Assembly: GCA_021107945.1 (NCBI GenBank)
Contig: JAIORV010000091.1
Coordinates: forward strand, 1 to 33,730
Origin: Vulcanimicrobiota bacterium
GTDB taxonomy: Bacteria; Vulcanimicrobiota; JAJTBE01
Length of the DNA stretch: 33,730 nucleotides
Direction: 5' to 3'
The notes beneath the pieces are model-generated. The model did not search any database and had not been told where the DNA came from. It saw nothing but the letters and a program-made list of their open reading frames with translations. Each line of letters opens with the position of its first letter. Positions within the stretch are counted from its first letter, which is position 1. Below are positions 5,545-14,189 of the stretch, in pieces. A program made the position numbers and the translations under genes.

Positions 5545-6831
5545 ATGAACAATTCCCTCGATTTTCCAATATTCAGAAAAAACAGGCCTGACGAGAGAAG
5601 GCTTCTTTTTATTATTTCCTGTATATTTTTACTTGCTGTCTATATCTTAAATAAATCAAAAATCGACCTGCCCAATCACTATCCGTATATTGCAGGACTT
5701 TTTATTATCTTGTCTTTCTGGGTTGTTCATGCATTCCTTATTTGGAGGAAGGAAAAAGGTGACGAGTTAATATTTCCTCTTTGTGCATTCCTCATTACAA
5801 TAGGCTGGCTCACGGTACTTCGACTTCGACCCGATCTTGCATATAAACAGATGGCTTGGATCTTCATCGGCGAGGCGGTGATGATTGCCTGGCTGATGCT
5901 TGTAAAAGATTACCGTGTTCTGGAGGATTACAAATATATTTTCCTCGTCGGGGCTATCCTCATCCAGGCTTCCGTGGCAATATTCGGTAAAGAGGTAAAC
6001 GGGGCGAAACTCTGGTTTGATTTTAAGTATTTCTCATTCCAGCCCGTCGAATTTGTGAAAATACTTCTTACATTTTTCCTGGCATCATACCTGAAACAAA
6101 ACAGGGGGATACTTGAGAAGCCGCTGGATAAACAGAACCTGTGGCAAGTGTTTAAATATCTGATTCCCCTTTTTGTTCTGTGGGGAGTGGCGGAATCGGT
6201 TCTTATTGTCCAGAAAGACCTGGGAATGGCGCTCCTCCTCTTTGGCGTTTTCATGGGGCTGTTCTACGTATCAACAAAAAAAACAGGACTCACCATCGCA
6301 GGGGCGGTGATGTTCGCCGGAGGGGCATATCTTCTCTATCTGATATTTCCCCACGTTCAGGTTCGAATAAACACATGGTTGAATCCCTGGGCGAATTCTC
6401 AGGGAGCCGGGTACCAGATTGTCCAGGCGATGTATGCATTGGCCAACGGTGGACTGACGGGAGCAGGGTTGGGAATGGGATCTCCGATGTATATACCCGC
6501 CGTCCACACGGATTATATCTTCGTGGCAATAGCGGAGGAGCTGGGATTATGGGGCGCGTTCGTTGTCCTTGGGGCATACCTTGCGCTCATACAGAGAATG
6601 TTTAAGACTTCCGTATCATCAACCGATGAGTTCAGCGCATATCTCTCTTTGGGATTGTCCCTTCTCTTTGCGACACAGGTTTTTGTGATAATTGCAGGGG
6701 CGGTCAAACTCATTCCGCTGACCGGCATCACATTGCCGTTTATAAGCTATGGAGGAAGCTCCCTCGTGTCGAATTTCATCTTGGTGGGGCTGTTTTTACA
6801 AATATCAGGCAATACGGGCAACAAAGGATAA
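5545..6831 (+). CDS. RodA/FtsW-family (SEDS) peptidoglycan glycosyltransferase
   Basis: A 428-residue polytopic membrane protein (about 10-12 helices) that polymerises lipid II glycan strands with a class B PBP. SEDS signatures are clear: 'FQPVEFVKI', 'QKDLGMALL' (about 223-231), 'NGGLTGAGLGMG', 'HTDYIFVAIAEELGLWGA' (about 321-338) and 'PLTGITLPFISYGGSS' (about 391-406). The Asp of 'QKDLG' fits the catalytic acid proposed for RodA. I prefer ATG 5545 (GGAAG 7 nt upstream); an in-frame GTG at 5497 has a strong GGAGGAG, but that site lies in repeat DNA. The next gene is its probable PBP partner. RodA is favoured over FtsW because actinobacterial RodA-PbpA-PknB clusters have this order. Confidence 0.92.
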   Translation: MNNSLDFPIFRKNRPDERRLLFIISCIFLLAVYILNKSKIDLPNHYPYIAGLFIILSFWVVHAFLIWRKEKGDELIFPLCAFLITIGWLTVLRLRPDLAYKQMAWIFIGEAVMIAWLMLVKDYRVLEDYKYIFLVGAILIQASVAIFGKEVNGAKLWFDFKYFSFQPVEFVKILLTFFLASYLKQNRGILEKPLDKQNLWQVFKYLIPLFVLWGVAESVLIVQKDLGMALLLFGVFMGLFYVSTKKTGLTIAGAVMFAGGAYLLYLIFPHVQVRINTWLNPWANSQGAGYQIVQAMYALANGGLTGAGLGMGSPMYIPAVHTDYIFVAIAEELGLWGAFVVLGAYLALIQRMFKTSVSSTDEFSAYLSLGLSLLFATQVFVIIAGAVKLIPLTGITLPFISYGGSSLVSNFILVGLFLQISGNTGNKG

Positions 6832-7039
6832 TGATAATATTTTTGACATAAGGCATTATTGCAGGATTGTTACCTCGCTGAAGAAAACAATGGAAATTCA
6901 GGATGAAATAGATGATATATATTCCGAGGTGGAGATTGATACGATAGAATTCGGGTAATTATTCAAAGTAGAGGACGCAGAGGACGCGGAGATAATGTGT
7001 AATTCATACTTGTATTTTTTATAGAGAGGAAGAGGGCAT
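6832..7039 (+). other. Non-coding gap with family A copy and a doubtful 22-codon ORF
   Basis: A short frame (ATG 6890, 'MEIQDEIDDIYSEVEIDTIE' then 'FG') ends at 6958 just before a family A copy at 6961-6994 ('attcaaagtagaggacgcag', 'aggacgcggaga'). The ORF is acidic, has no obvious ribosome site and cannot be assigned. Together with the family D element that follows, it fills the space between the SEDS and PBP genes. Confidence 0.5.
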
Positions 7040-7275
7040 GTCATTCTGAGCGATACACGAGGGAAACACTTTACTCCAATGACTTTCTCAAAGACGGGAT
7101 TATATTGACAGACGATGATTCACATAGCGAAGAATCTCATGAACATTTGCCTGGAGGAGATCATTTGTTATGAGGGGAGATCCTTCGCTGTGTAATAAAT
7201 CGGAGGTAAGTAAAATCCGTTCTTGCCAGGGTTCATTCAGGAAAGTTAAAGATCGTATTCCGCTCAGGATGACAG
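7040..7275. repeat. Family D MITE-like element, second copy
   Basis: The ends 'gtcattctgagcg' (7040) and 'cgctcaggatgac' (to 7274) are inverted repeats. The body matches 3394-3685 apart from the insertion in that copy. It sits immediately before the PBP gene, so the TTG at 7294 lies 18 bp beyond the element's edge. Confidence 0.8.
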
Positions 7276-7329
7276 TTTCACGCATTTCTTTCCTTGAAAT
7301 ACGTAGGTCATGAGAAAGCTTTAATTAAC

Positions 7330-8733
7330 ATGCAAAAAACACATGCATATACAAGAAAATTATTCCGGATATTTATGATTCTCTTTTTTATATTGGGACT
7401 CTATATCGCGTATATTCAGGTTGTAAAATCCGACGAATTTATCAGGAATGCCGGGAACCCGAGAAACTTTGAGAGAATAATGCACAGGGGCAGGATATAT
7501 GCTCGTGACGGTAGTGTTCTTGCGGTCTCAAAAAAGGGAGCGGAGCCTGCGGACAGGTTTTATCCCAAAAAAGAATTTTCTGAGCCTGTGATGGGGTACC
7601 TCAGTCTGCGATATGGCAAGGACTCGCTTGAAAAGAAGCTGGATAAATACCTCCGTGCGAAGGACTTGAGTAATGATCTGATTGGATATATACTGCGCCG
7701 GCAACCCCGGGGTGAGGATGTATATCTCACAATTGATGCCGACATACAGTTGGAGGCGACAAAAGCTCTTGAGGGCAAAAAGGGAGCAATCGTGGTGATG
7801 AATCCGCAAAACGGGGAGATTCTTGCGCTTGCATCATCTCCGTCTTTTAAGCCTTCGGATATTGATTCCCGGTGGAAAATTCTGACCTCGGACAGGGAAT
7901 CGCCCTTCCTCCTCCGACCTGTCAACGGCTCATATCCTCCGGGATCGGTTTTCAAGATTTTCACATTGTCTGCATGCCTCAATGAAGGTGTGGTTGACGA
8001 AAACACTGCATTTTACTGTTCCGGCGATTTCCCCATGAAATATCCTCAGGGTACATATCACATAAGGGAAGCGCACGGAACCGCTCACGGCACGGTTACT
8101 TCCGTTGATGCGCTTGTCTATTCCTGCAATGTGGCATTTGCGCAGATGGGACTCAAGCTTGGAAAAGAAAAGTTCATTGAATATGCAAGGGAATTCGGAC
8201 TCCTGGAAAAACCCGATTTTATTCTGTCGGAGGTTGAAAATATCATACCCCGGGAGGAAGAGCTTACCCCTACACAACTGGCACAATGCTCGTTCGGTCA
8301 GGGAGAATTGTCCTTGACTCCCCTTTCTGTTGCTCTGATGACTTCAGCGTTTGCCAACAACGGAAAAATCTGTGTCCCCCGGATTGTCAAGTCCAGGGTG
8401 GATGAAAAAGGAGAAACAGTTTATAAGGTTGAGCATAAGGTCTGGAAAACACCCATTACCGCCAATACGGCACATAAGGTGCGGGATGCTATGATTCAGG
8501 TCGTCGAGAGAGGCACGGCGAGAAGAGCAAGGATCGAGGGTGTAAAAGTCGCCGGCAAGACCGGCAGTGCCGAGAACCCGATGGGTGATACGCATGCATA
8601 TTTCACATGTTTTGCCCCGGCGGACAACCCGAAAATCCTTATTACAGTAATTATCGAGAATGGGGGATATGGGGGAAAGGTTTCCGCGCCGATTGCATTG
8701 AATATATTAAAAAAGTCGCTTGGTAAAAAGTGA
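7330..8733 (+). CDS. Class B penicillin-binding protein (PbpA/PBP2-type transpeptidase)
   Basis: The 467-residue protein has one N-terminal membrane helix (about 11-31), a PBP dimerisation segment beginning 'HRGRIYARDGSVLA', and a transpeptidase domain. The three active-site motifs are present: SVFK (Ser206, Lys209), SCN (265-267) and KTG (410-412, 'AGKTGSAENP'). It cross-links peptidoglycan outside the membrane, working with the adjacent SEDS protein. A TTG at 7294 would add 12 residues but has no Shine-Dalgarno and follows repeat DNA; ATG 7330 has a distant GAGAAAG and gives an ordinary cytoplasmic stub. Its short N-terminal module resembles actinobacterial PbpA. The PASTA kinase gene follows. 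No PASTA domain is attached to this PBP. Confidence 0.92.
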   Translation: MQKTHAYTRKLFRIFMILFFILGLYIAYIQVVKSDEFIRNAGNPRNFERIMHRGRIYARDGSVLAVSKKGAEPADRFYPKKEFSEPVMGYLSLRYGKDSLEKKLDKYLRAKDLSNDLIGYILRRQPRGEDVYLTIDADIQLEATKALEGKKGAIVVMNPQNGEILALASSPSFKPSDIDSRWKILTSDRESPFLLRPVNGSYPPGSVFKIFTLSACLNEGVVDENTAFYCSGDFPMKYPQGTYHIREAHGTAHGTVTSVDALVYSCNVAFAQMGLKLGKEKFIEYAREFGLLEKPDFILSEVENIIPREEELTPTQLAQCSFGQGELSLTPLSVALMTSAFANNGKICVPRIVKSRVDEKGETVYKVEHKVWKTPITANTAHKVRDAMIQVVERGTARRARIEGVKVAGKTGSAENPMGDTHAYFTCFAPADNPKILITVIIENGGYGGKVSAPIALNILKKSLGKK

Positions 8734-8742
8734 AAGTCACTA

Positions 8743-8762
8743 TTCACCGCAAAGGGCGCAGA
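8743..8762 (+). repeat. Family A repeat copy in the PBP-kinase junction
   Basis: 'ttcaccgcaaagggcgcaga' lies between the PBP stop and the likely kinase start. If translation began at TTG 8720 it would encode 'HYSPQRAQNG', which is why that start is rejected. Confidence 0.8.
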
Positions 8763-8776
8763 ATGGAAGTGATTTC

Positions 8777-11020
8777 TTGATTGGAAAAACAGTTGGCGGC
8801 AGATATGAGATAATCGAAAAAATTGGCGAGGGTGGCATGGCCACAATATATAAAGCACAGGATCTTCGCCTGAAGAGATTTGTCGCTCTCAAGGTTCTGA
8901 GTGAGAAGTTGGCGGAAGACCCGGATATACTGTCCCGTTTTCTTCGCGAGGCACAATCCGCCGCTCGTCTTGTGCATCCCAACATCGTTAATGTCTATGA
9001 TATAGAAGAGTTTGAGGGATTAAACTATATTATCATGGAATATATTGACGCCTACAACCTGAAGAGGATAATTGAAAAACAGGCTCCATTCGACAGGGAG
9101 ACTGCGTTGAAAGTTTTCAGGCAAATTGCAAACGCCGTAAAATTTGCTCATGAGAACGGTATAATCCACAGGGATCTGAAACCACAGAATGTGCTGGTAA
9201 ACAGCATGGGACTACTCAAAGTGACGGATTTCGGTATTGCCCGGGCGGTTACATCCTCATCACTCACCCACACCGGCACAATGATGGGAACCGTGCAATA
9301 TTTTTCGCCGGAGCAGGCACAGGGCAAACCCGTCGATCGAACCACCGACATATATTCCCTGGGAATAATCTTGTTCGAGATTCTCACTGGGAAACTCCCT
9401 TTCGAGGGGGATAATCTCGTTGCAATTGCATTAAAGCAGGTGCAGGAGGAACCGCCCGCGCCTTCCGATATCAACCCATCCGTAACTCCGGCAATGGACA
9501 GGATGGTTTTGAAAGCTCTGAGTAAGAATCCAGGGGATAGATTCCAGGATATGAACGAGTTTATCCGGGATGTTGAGGATATATTTACCCGGACTGAAAA
9601 TGAACAGGAGTCCATTGAGCCAATGAAAATGGGGTCTATTCCTGTAATCCAATCCGGGGAGAAACTTGAGGCTATAGAGATGGAGAAATATGAGGAAGAG
9701 GACATATATGAAGATGAAGAAGATGATGAAGAGGAAGAATACGAGGATGAAAGTGTAGGAAAAAAGGGCCACGGGACGGCCGTCTATATACTTCTTCTTG
9801 TTTCTTTTCTATTCCTGATAACGATTATTCTTTATCAACGCGGCGATCTCTCCCTGATATTCCACAGGGATGTAGTGCCGGATTTTGTAGGCATTAGCCT
9901 TTCCAGGGCAAGACAGAAGGCCGATGCCAACGGCTGGCAGTTGCAAATTGCAGAAGAGGTATTCCATCGAAAAATTCCTGAAGATATAATAATATCCCAG
10001 AAACCCCCGGTAGGCGAGAAATTAGCTCGGGGAGGCACAATATCGGTAACAATAAGCAAAGGAAAAACCAGGATTGAAGTTCCTGATCTTGTGGGTCTCA
10101 CGGTTTCACAGGCGCAGGATGAACTAAAAAGCAGGGGGCTTAAATGGGTGATTCGAAGAAGGGAAAACAGTGACAGTGTCCCTGAGGATAAAATTCTTTC
10201 ACAGGATCCATCTGCAATGGAGGAAGTTTCTCCCGCTGGAAGGGTTTTTCTTGTTGTCAGTCTGGGGCAGAAGAAAATGGAGGTCCCGGATCTTGTGGGA
10301 ATGACAAAGGATAAGGCAACCGAGGCGGCGGCAAAAAACAACCTGTCAATTATGATTGAGGAGCGAAGGCATTCTTCGAAATACCCGGAAGATCATGTTA
10401 TCTCACAAAATCCAGCGCCGGGGACAAATATTGAAAAGGGTGGAAAAGTAAAGGTCGTTCTCTCGAAAGGAACGGAAATCCTTATTGCTCCCGATCTTGT
10501 AGGCAAGAAGCTCGGAGAAGCTCGGGAAATACTGGCGACATTGAAAATTCGTATGGAAGTGACGGACGAAACCGACAATGATGAAGCAAAAGTAATAGGA
10601 CAGGAGCCTTCAGCCGGCAAAAAAATGGACGAGAAGGTAATAAAGGTCTGGGCACAGGAAAAGGTTACAGTCCCAAATATGTTGGGTAAAAATCTGCCTG
10701 AAGCTCTTAAAATGCTGGAAGACCTGGGGCTTTCCCCCAAGATAGAAAGAGTTGAAAGCAACCTGCGTCCCAATATCGTGTTGGAGCAAAAACCTGCCAA
10801 TGCGACTCGGCTGTCCAGGGGAAGTAGTGTGACATTACTGATATCCAGAAAGATCGACATACCGGTAATCGAGCCTTCCGCCACACCTTCCCGGCAATCA
10901 TCTTCCACTCCGACACCGACACCCGACAGGATTTCACCGACACCTTCGGAAGTTTCTCCCGCCCCATCTCCGGTTGTGCCTGATGAGACAGGGAAAGGCG
11001 ATGTCAAGTATATAAGGTGA
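8777..11020 (+). CDS. PknB/PrkC-type membrane Ser/Thr protein kinase with five PASTA domains
   Basis: From TTG 8777 (GGAAGT 6 nt upstream) the protein has 747 residues. The kinase domain (about 10-271) has the Gly loop GEGGMA (17-22), Lys39, HRDLKPQN (Asp133), DFG (151-153) and SPEQ (177-180). A very acidic juxtamembrane run (about 304-326), one membrane helix (334-353) and five extracellular PASTA repeats follow (about 366-430, 431-498, 499-566, 567-629, 630-692). A Pro/Ser/Thr-rich tail ends it. PASTA domains bind muropeptides or lipid II, so this kinase should couple wall state to the SEDS/PBP pair next door. An earlier in-frame TTG (8720) would translate repeat DNA. 'TSSSLTHTGTMMGT' is the activation loop with candidate autophosphorylation sites. 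Confidence 0.95.
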   Translation: MIGKTVGGRYEIIEKIGEGGMATIYKAQDLRLKRFVALKVLSEKLAEDPDILSRFLREAQSAARLVHPNIVNVYDIEEFEGLNYIIMEYIDAYNLKRIIEKQAPFDRETALKVFRQIANAVKFAHENGIIHRDLKPQNVLVNSMGLLKVTDFGIARAVTSSSLTHTGTMMGTVQYFSPEQAQGKPVDRTTDIYSLGIILFEILTGKLPFEGDNLVAIALKQVQEEPPAPSDINPSVTPAMDRMVLKALSKNPGDRFQDMNEFIRDVEDIFTRTENEQESIEPMKMGSIPVIQSGEKLEAIEMEKYEEEDIYEDEEDDEEEEYEDESVGKKGHGTAVYILLLVSFLFLITIILYQRGDLSLIFHRDVVPDFVGISLSRARQKADANGWQLQIAEEVFHRKIPEDIIISQKPPVGEKLARGGTISVTISKGKTRIEVPDLVGLTVSQAQDELKSRGLKWVIRRRENSDSVPEDKILSQDPSAMEEVSPAGRVFLVVSLGQKKMEVPDLVGMTKDKATEAAAKNNLSIMIEERRHSSKYPEDHVISQNPAPGTNIEKGGKVKVVLSKGTEILIAPDLVGKKLGEAREILATLKIRMEVTDETDNDEAKVIGQEPSAGKKMDEKVIKVWAQEKVTVPNMLGKNLPEALKMLEDLGLSPKIERVESNLRPNIVLEQKPANATRLSRGSSVTLLISRKIDIPVIEPSATPSRQSSSTPTPTPDRISPTPSEVSPAPSPVVPDETGKGDVKYIR

Positions 11021-11025
11021 ATGGG

Positions 11026-11195
11026 GCCCGGAAAATGGAAAACGGAAAATGGAAAACGGATAATGGATGACGGATAATGGATCTCGTTTCCCACGTCCCC
11101 TTTCCCATTTCCCTTATAGGGGGGATGTCCCCATCCCGATAAAACTCAGCGCCTGCCCTGAAACTTGTTTCAGGGATCTCTGCGTTGAAAAACCA
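11026..11195. repeat. Composite intergenic repeat: purine/pyrimidine tract, family G and hairpin
   Basis: Bases 11026-11113 are degenerate ggaaaatggaaaacgg units followed by tttcccacgtcccc units. Next is a family G copy (11114-11144, 'ttataggggggatgtcccca', 'tcccgataaaa'), then a perfect inverted repeat CCCTGAAAC-tt-GTTTCAGGG (about 11157-11176). It separates the two PASTA genes. No gene is seen in it. Confidence 0.7.
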
Positions 11196-11313
11196 TATAA
11201 AATCTATAAATGTGCCGGAAAGAGGAAAAAAGGATTCCACAGATGAATAAAGCAATCTCATCTCGAAAAAGGTTGAGTTGTTTATTCCTTAATCCCTGAA
11301 TAATCAAGGAGTT

Positions 11314-12288
11314 GTGGTTGAATTGGTTGGAAAAATTATTATTAAAACAATAAAAATTCTTTTGCTCCTGTTCGCGGCCGGATTTACAATTGCATTTTCA
11401 TTCTGGTTCGGACAGACTCTTCACAAAACATTCTGGAGTGTACCCGATGAAGTGGAAGTGCCGAATCTCGTGGGTGAAGATGCCGCGGTTGCAGACAACA
11501 AGCTCGTAGAAAACGGGTTATCGTTGAAGATTATCGACAGCAAATACCAGCTCAAATACCCTTCAAATACAATTGTCAAGCAGGATCCTTCTGCCGGCAT
11601 AATGGTTCGCAAGGGGCGAGAAGTTTTAGCTGTAGTAAGCTTGGGACCCGAGTTGGCTGAAGTGCCGGATCTTCGAGGCCTTTCCCTCAGAGATTCCAGG
11701 GTGCTTCTTAGCAATAGCAAATTGAAAATGGGAAATATAAGTAAAACCAGCAAATCCAGAAGGAAGCCCGGAGAAGTATTGGTTCAGAATCCCTGGCCCG
11801 GGAAGAAGGTTAAAAAAGGCAGCAGTGTAAATCTGCAGGTGAACCGTGGCGATGAGCCTATGAGGAAGGTTCCCAATATTGTCGGGAAGAAAATAAGTGA
11901 AGTTGAAGATATTCTCAAAAAGAAGACACTGGGGATAGGTACTGTAGTGTGGGTGTGGCATGATTATATTCCAAAGGGCGAGATTATACGGCAGATTCCA
12001 AATCCAGGCTCGCTTGCTCAACCCAGGTCGAAGGTGGATGTGAAATTAAGCGCAGGACAAAGAGGACTGGAGCTTAATTTAAAGCAAAGAAACCTGATAC
12101 TTTTCGCCTCAAAAGGACAGGGACTGCAAACAATCAGGGTAAAACAACTCGATGCAATGGGAGATAAAGTTGTATATGAGGGACAGCACGCGCCCGGCGG
12201 AAAGATTTCTCTCACCGTCCACTGCCGGGGTGACACGGAGATACAGATATACCACAACACGAAATTGGTCAAGAGAATTCGATTTTAA
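11314..12288 (+). CDS. Membrane-anchored protein with three PASTA domains
   Basis: The 324-residue protein has an N-terminal membrane helix (about 10-34), three extracellular PASTA repeats (about 44-111, 113-178, 183-247) and a C-terminal beta-rich domain of about 75 residues ('GLELNLKQRNLILFASKGQG' onward) that I do not recognise. There is no kinase or transpeptidase domain. It probably binds the same wall ligands as the kinase and may present them or compete for them. AAGGAG (11306-11311) is only 2 nt from the GTG at 11314 and 11 nt from an in-frame TTG at 11323, so the start is uncertain. It directly follows the kinase on the same strand. Confidence 0.88.
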   Translation: MVELVGKIIIKTIKILLLLFAAGFTIAFSFWFGQTLHKTFWSVPDEVEVPNLVGEDAAVADNKLVENGLSLKIIDSKYQLKYPSNTIVKQDPSAGIMVRKGREVLAVVSLGPELAEVPDLRGLSLRDSRVLLSNSKLKMGNISKTSKSRRKPGEVLVQNPWPGKKVKKGSSVNLQVNRGDEPMRKVPNIVGKKISEVEDILKKKTLGIGTVVWVWHDYIPKGEIIRQIPNPGSLAQPRSKVDVKLSAGQRGLELNLKQRNLILFASKGQGLQTIRVKQLDAMGDKVVYEGQHAPGGKISLTVHCRGDTEIQIYHNTKLVKRIRF

Positions 12289-12336
12289 GGCAAGATTTAT
12301 TTCTCGGGAATTATCGTGATATTGGGGGTTTTATTA

Positions 12337-12774
12337 ATGAACAGGTTACAGGTTGAAACAATAAAAAGATCTGCAAAGGAGTTCAATGAATGGCGAAGCC
12401 AACACATGGAGGAACACATTGATCTGTGGAAAGCGGACCTGTCAAAGTTGAACCTCGAAGGGATAAACCTTGATTACGCCTATATGCGGGGCTGCAATAT
12501 GGAGGATTCCAACCTGGCAGGTGCTTCGCTGAAAAGAGCCATGCTTGAAGATGCAAACCTGAAACTTTCTAATTTCTCCGATTGCAAGATGATTCAGGCG
12601 GATATGTCCGGGGCGAATCTTCACAGGGCAAACCTGGAAAATGCCGATCTTTCCCTTGCCGATCTTCGCCAGGCGGATCTGACAGAAGCAAACCTCACAG
12701 GAGCTGTCCTGAAGGGTGCAGATACAACCGATGCTGACATGAGGTGGGCAAAACTGGAGAAAGTTGAATGGTAG
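12337..12774 (+). CDS. Pentapeptide-repeat protein
   Basis: The 145-residue protein has a helical N-terminus (about 1-30) and then some 20 A(D/N)LxX pentapeptides, e.g. 'ANLHRANLENADLSLADLRQ', 'ADLTEANLTGAVLKGAD'. These build a right-handed quadrilateral beta helix. Members include gyrase-protecting DNA mimics and many scaffolds of unknown role; nothing here points to a specific one. I chose ATG 12337, with GGGGGT 7 nt upstream, over GTG 12316. It follows the PASTA protein by 48 bp and may be part of that transcript. Confidence 0.88.
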   Translation: MNRLQVETIKRSAKEFNEWRSQHMEEHIDLWKADLSKLNLEGINLDYAYMRGCNMEDSNLAGASLKRAMLEDANLKLSNFSDCKMIQADMSGANLHRANLENADLSLADLRQADLTEANLTGAVLKGADTTDADMRWAKLEKVEW

Positions 12775-12953
12775 TTAAAAGGTATCTATTCAGCCCCCTT
12801 TTGTGAAAGAAATTGTAAGCCTTGATTTTACACCGTTTTAGGCTGGTCGGGAGACCATCCTCTACCCAAATTTTATGTCGATTTAATAATTATCTAAAGC
12901 GTTAAATTCATTTAAGACTCTGCGTCCTCTGCGGTGAATAGTTACGTTAAAAG
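12775..12953. other. Convergent intergenic gap with family A copy
   Basis: It contains GGTC-ggga-GACC (about 12843-12854), a small stem, and a minus-orientation family A copy at 12917-12940 ('gactctgcgtcctctgcggt', 'gaat'). No clear terminator with a T-run is seen. Confidence 0.55.
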
Positions 12954-13838
12954 TTAAATTACAAAATTCTTGATGAATTTCTTGCCCAGCAGAAGTCCCC
13001 TGCCGATTTTTTCAATATCTCCCGACCATACGGAATCCTCGTTTTCAATGATCAGGACATCATCATATCCAGCCTCATAAAGACTTGAGATGAATTTACG
13101 CCAGTCTATGGAGCCATATCCGGGAATCCTGTAACGGAACCAGTTGCCACTTAAGATACCGGTCATCCTCAATCTTTCCACTAAAATCTCGGCATCTTTC
13201 GCCTGAACCTGGAAGATCCTGTCGGAAAACAGTTTCAGGAAAAGCATGTAATCGGCGCCCAGCCAGAAAAGATGTGAAGGATCATAGTTGAGCCCCAGGT
13301 TCTCATCAGGCAGCTTGGTGAATATCATATCCCATAACTCCGGTGAATATGCAAAATTGCCACCGGGACCGCTCATCCCTATAAGTGGTGTATTCTCCAG
13401 CATTACTTTAACGTTCAGACTCTTTGCCTTTGTCAACAGAGGCCATATCTTTTCTGCAAATATATTGATATTCTCCTGAATGGAGATACCGGGAATCGAG
13501 CCTGTGAAGGTTGAAACCTTGTCAACTCCCAATTCTGCAGCCGCTGAGATTACTTTTGACAGGTATGAAATATGATAATCCTCATCCTCTTCAAAGGGCA
13601 TCAGAATATTAGCATAATGGGAAAGGCAGGATATGGAAACGCCTTTTTTCTTTAGCAATTCCTTGATCTTTCCTGCCGATTTTTCATCAATATCCTCAAC
13701 ATCTATATGGTGTAAACCGATTGTGTCTTTTGGAGAACAGACAACTTCGATTTGTGAAAATCCATTTTTTGATGCAAAGTCAATCACATCTTCAAATTTC
13801 ATCTGGTGGAAACATAGAGCATTGAAACCGATTTTCAT
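12954..13838 (-). CDS. Sugar phosphate isomerase/epimerase-like TIM-barrel protein (xylose isomerase-like fold)
   Basis: The 294-residue cytoplasmic protein has full family length. It carries 'MLENTPL' (Glu148), 'GLNYDPSHLFWLGAD' (Asp186, His189), 'VQAKDAEI' (210-217), 'RIPGYGSIDW' and 'LIIENED' (Glu265), the strand ends that hold the divalent metal in this family. The usual 'HAKD' histidine is Gln212 and the usual 'EHED' histidine is Asn266, so the metal site is atypical and catalysis is not assured. AAGGAGG sits 6 nt before the ATG. It is a single gene, convergent with the pentapeptide gene. The substrate cannot be told from sequence. Confidence 0.85.
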   Translation of the reverse strand: MKIGFNALCFHQMKFEDVIDFASKNGFSQIEVVCSPKDTIGLHHIDVEDIDEKSAGKIKELLKKKGVSISCLSHYANILMPFEEDEDYHISYLSKVISAAAELGVDKVSTFTGSIPGISIQENINIFAEKIWPLLTKAKSLNVKVMLENTPLIGMSGPGGNFAYSPELWDMIFTKLPDENLGLNYDPSHLFWLGADYMLFLKLFSDRIFQVQAKDAEILVERLRMTGILSGNWFRYRIPGYGSIDWRKFISSLYEAGYDDVLIIENEDSVWSGDIEKIGRGLLLGKKFIKNFVI

Positions 13839-13979
13839 GTTAATCCTCCTTGTATTTCAATATTATGTGAATTTATAAATTGGCTATTAAAATATATCTT
13901 TCTTTAACCGACGATAAAGACCTTCCAACAATGGAGATGAGGCTACCGAAAAACCTCTTTGAAAGCTGTCCGGTTGGAA

Positions 13980-14014
13980 TTAACCACGAAGTCACGAAGA
14001 ACACGAAGAAAAGG
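13980..14014 (+). repeat. Family A repeat copy (cacgaag variant)
   Basis: 'ttaaccacgaagtcacgaag' followed by 'aacacgaagaaaagg' opens a long gene-free stretch (13839-14449) that is otherwise filled by families E and F. Confidence 0.8.
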
Positions 14015-14045
14015 AATGATAACAGAGACCGGAAGTCGGGTAGTG

Positions 14046-14177
14046 GAGGTTTTTAAACCTCCCATGAGAATAACCCCCGGATTTATCCGGGGGGATAGAA
14101 GGAATCCCACCCCCCATGTCTCTAACACAAACCTTTAGACGCTTCAGCGTCTTCCCCATAATGAAAACAGATGGCGT
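14046..14177. repeat. Family E hairpin repeat, copy 1
   Basis: About 130 bp are repeated in inverted orientation at 19798-19932 with high similarity. They contain three stems: GGAGGTTTttAAACCTCC-like (14046-14063), CCCCCGGAtttaTCCGGGGG and GACGCttcaGCGTC. Confidence 0.8.
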
Positions 14178-14189
14178 ATTGCAAAGGTA

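Noticed and set aside
6749-6958. 69-codon ORF overlapping the end of the RodA gene
   Set aside because: Most of it is out of frame within conserved RodA coding sequence; only the last 22 codons could be independent and these lack support.
9148-9705. 185-codon minus-strand ORF opposite the PASTA kinase
   Set aside because: The plus strand encodes all kinase motifs; the minus frame is low-complexity Ser/Ile-rich shadow sequence.
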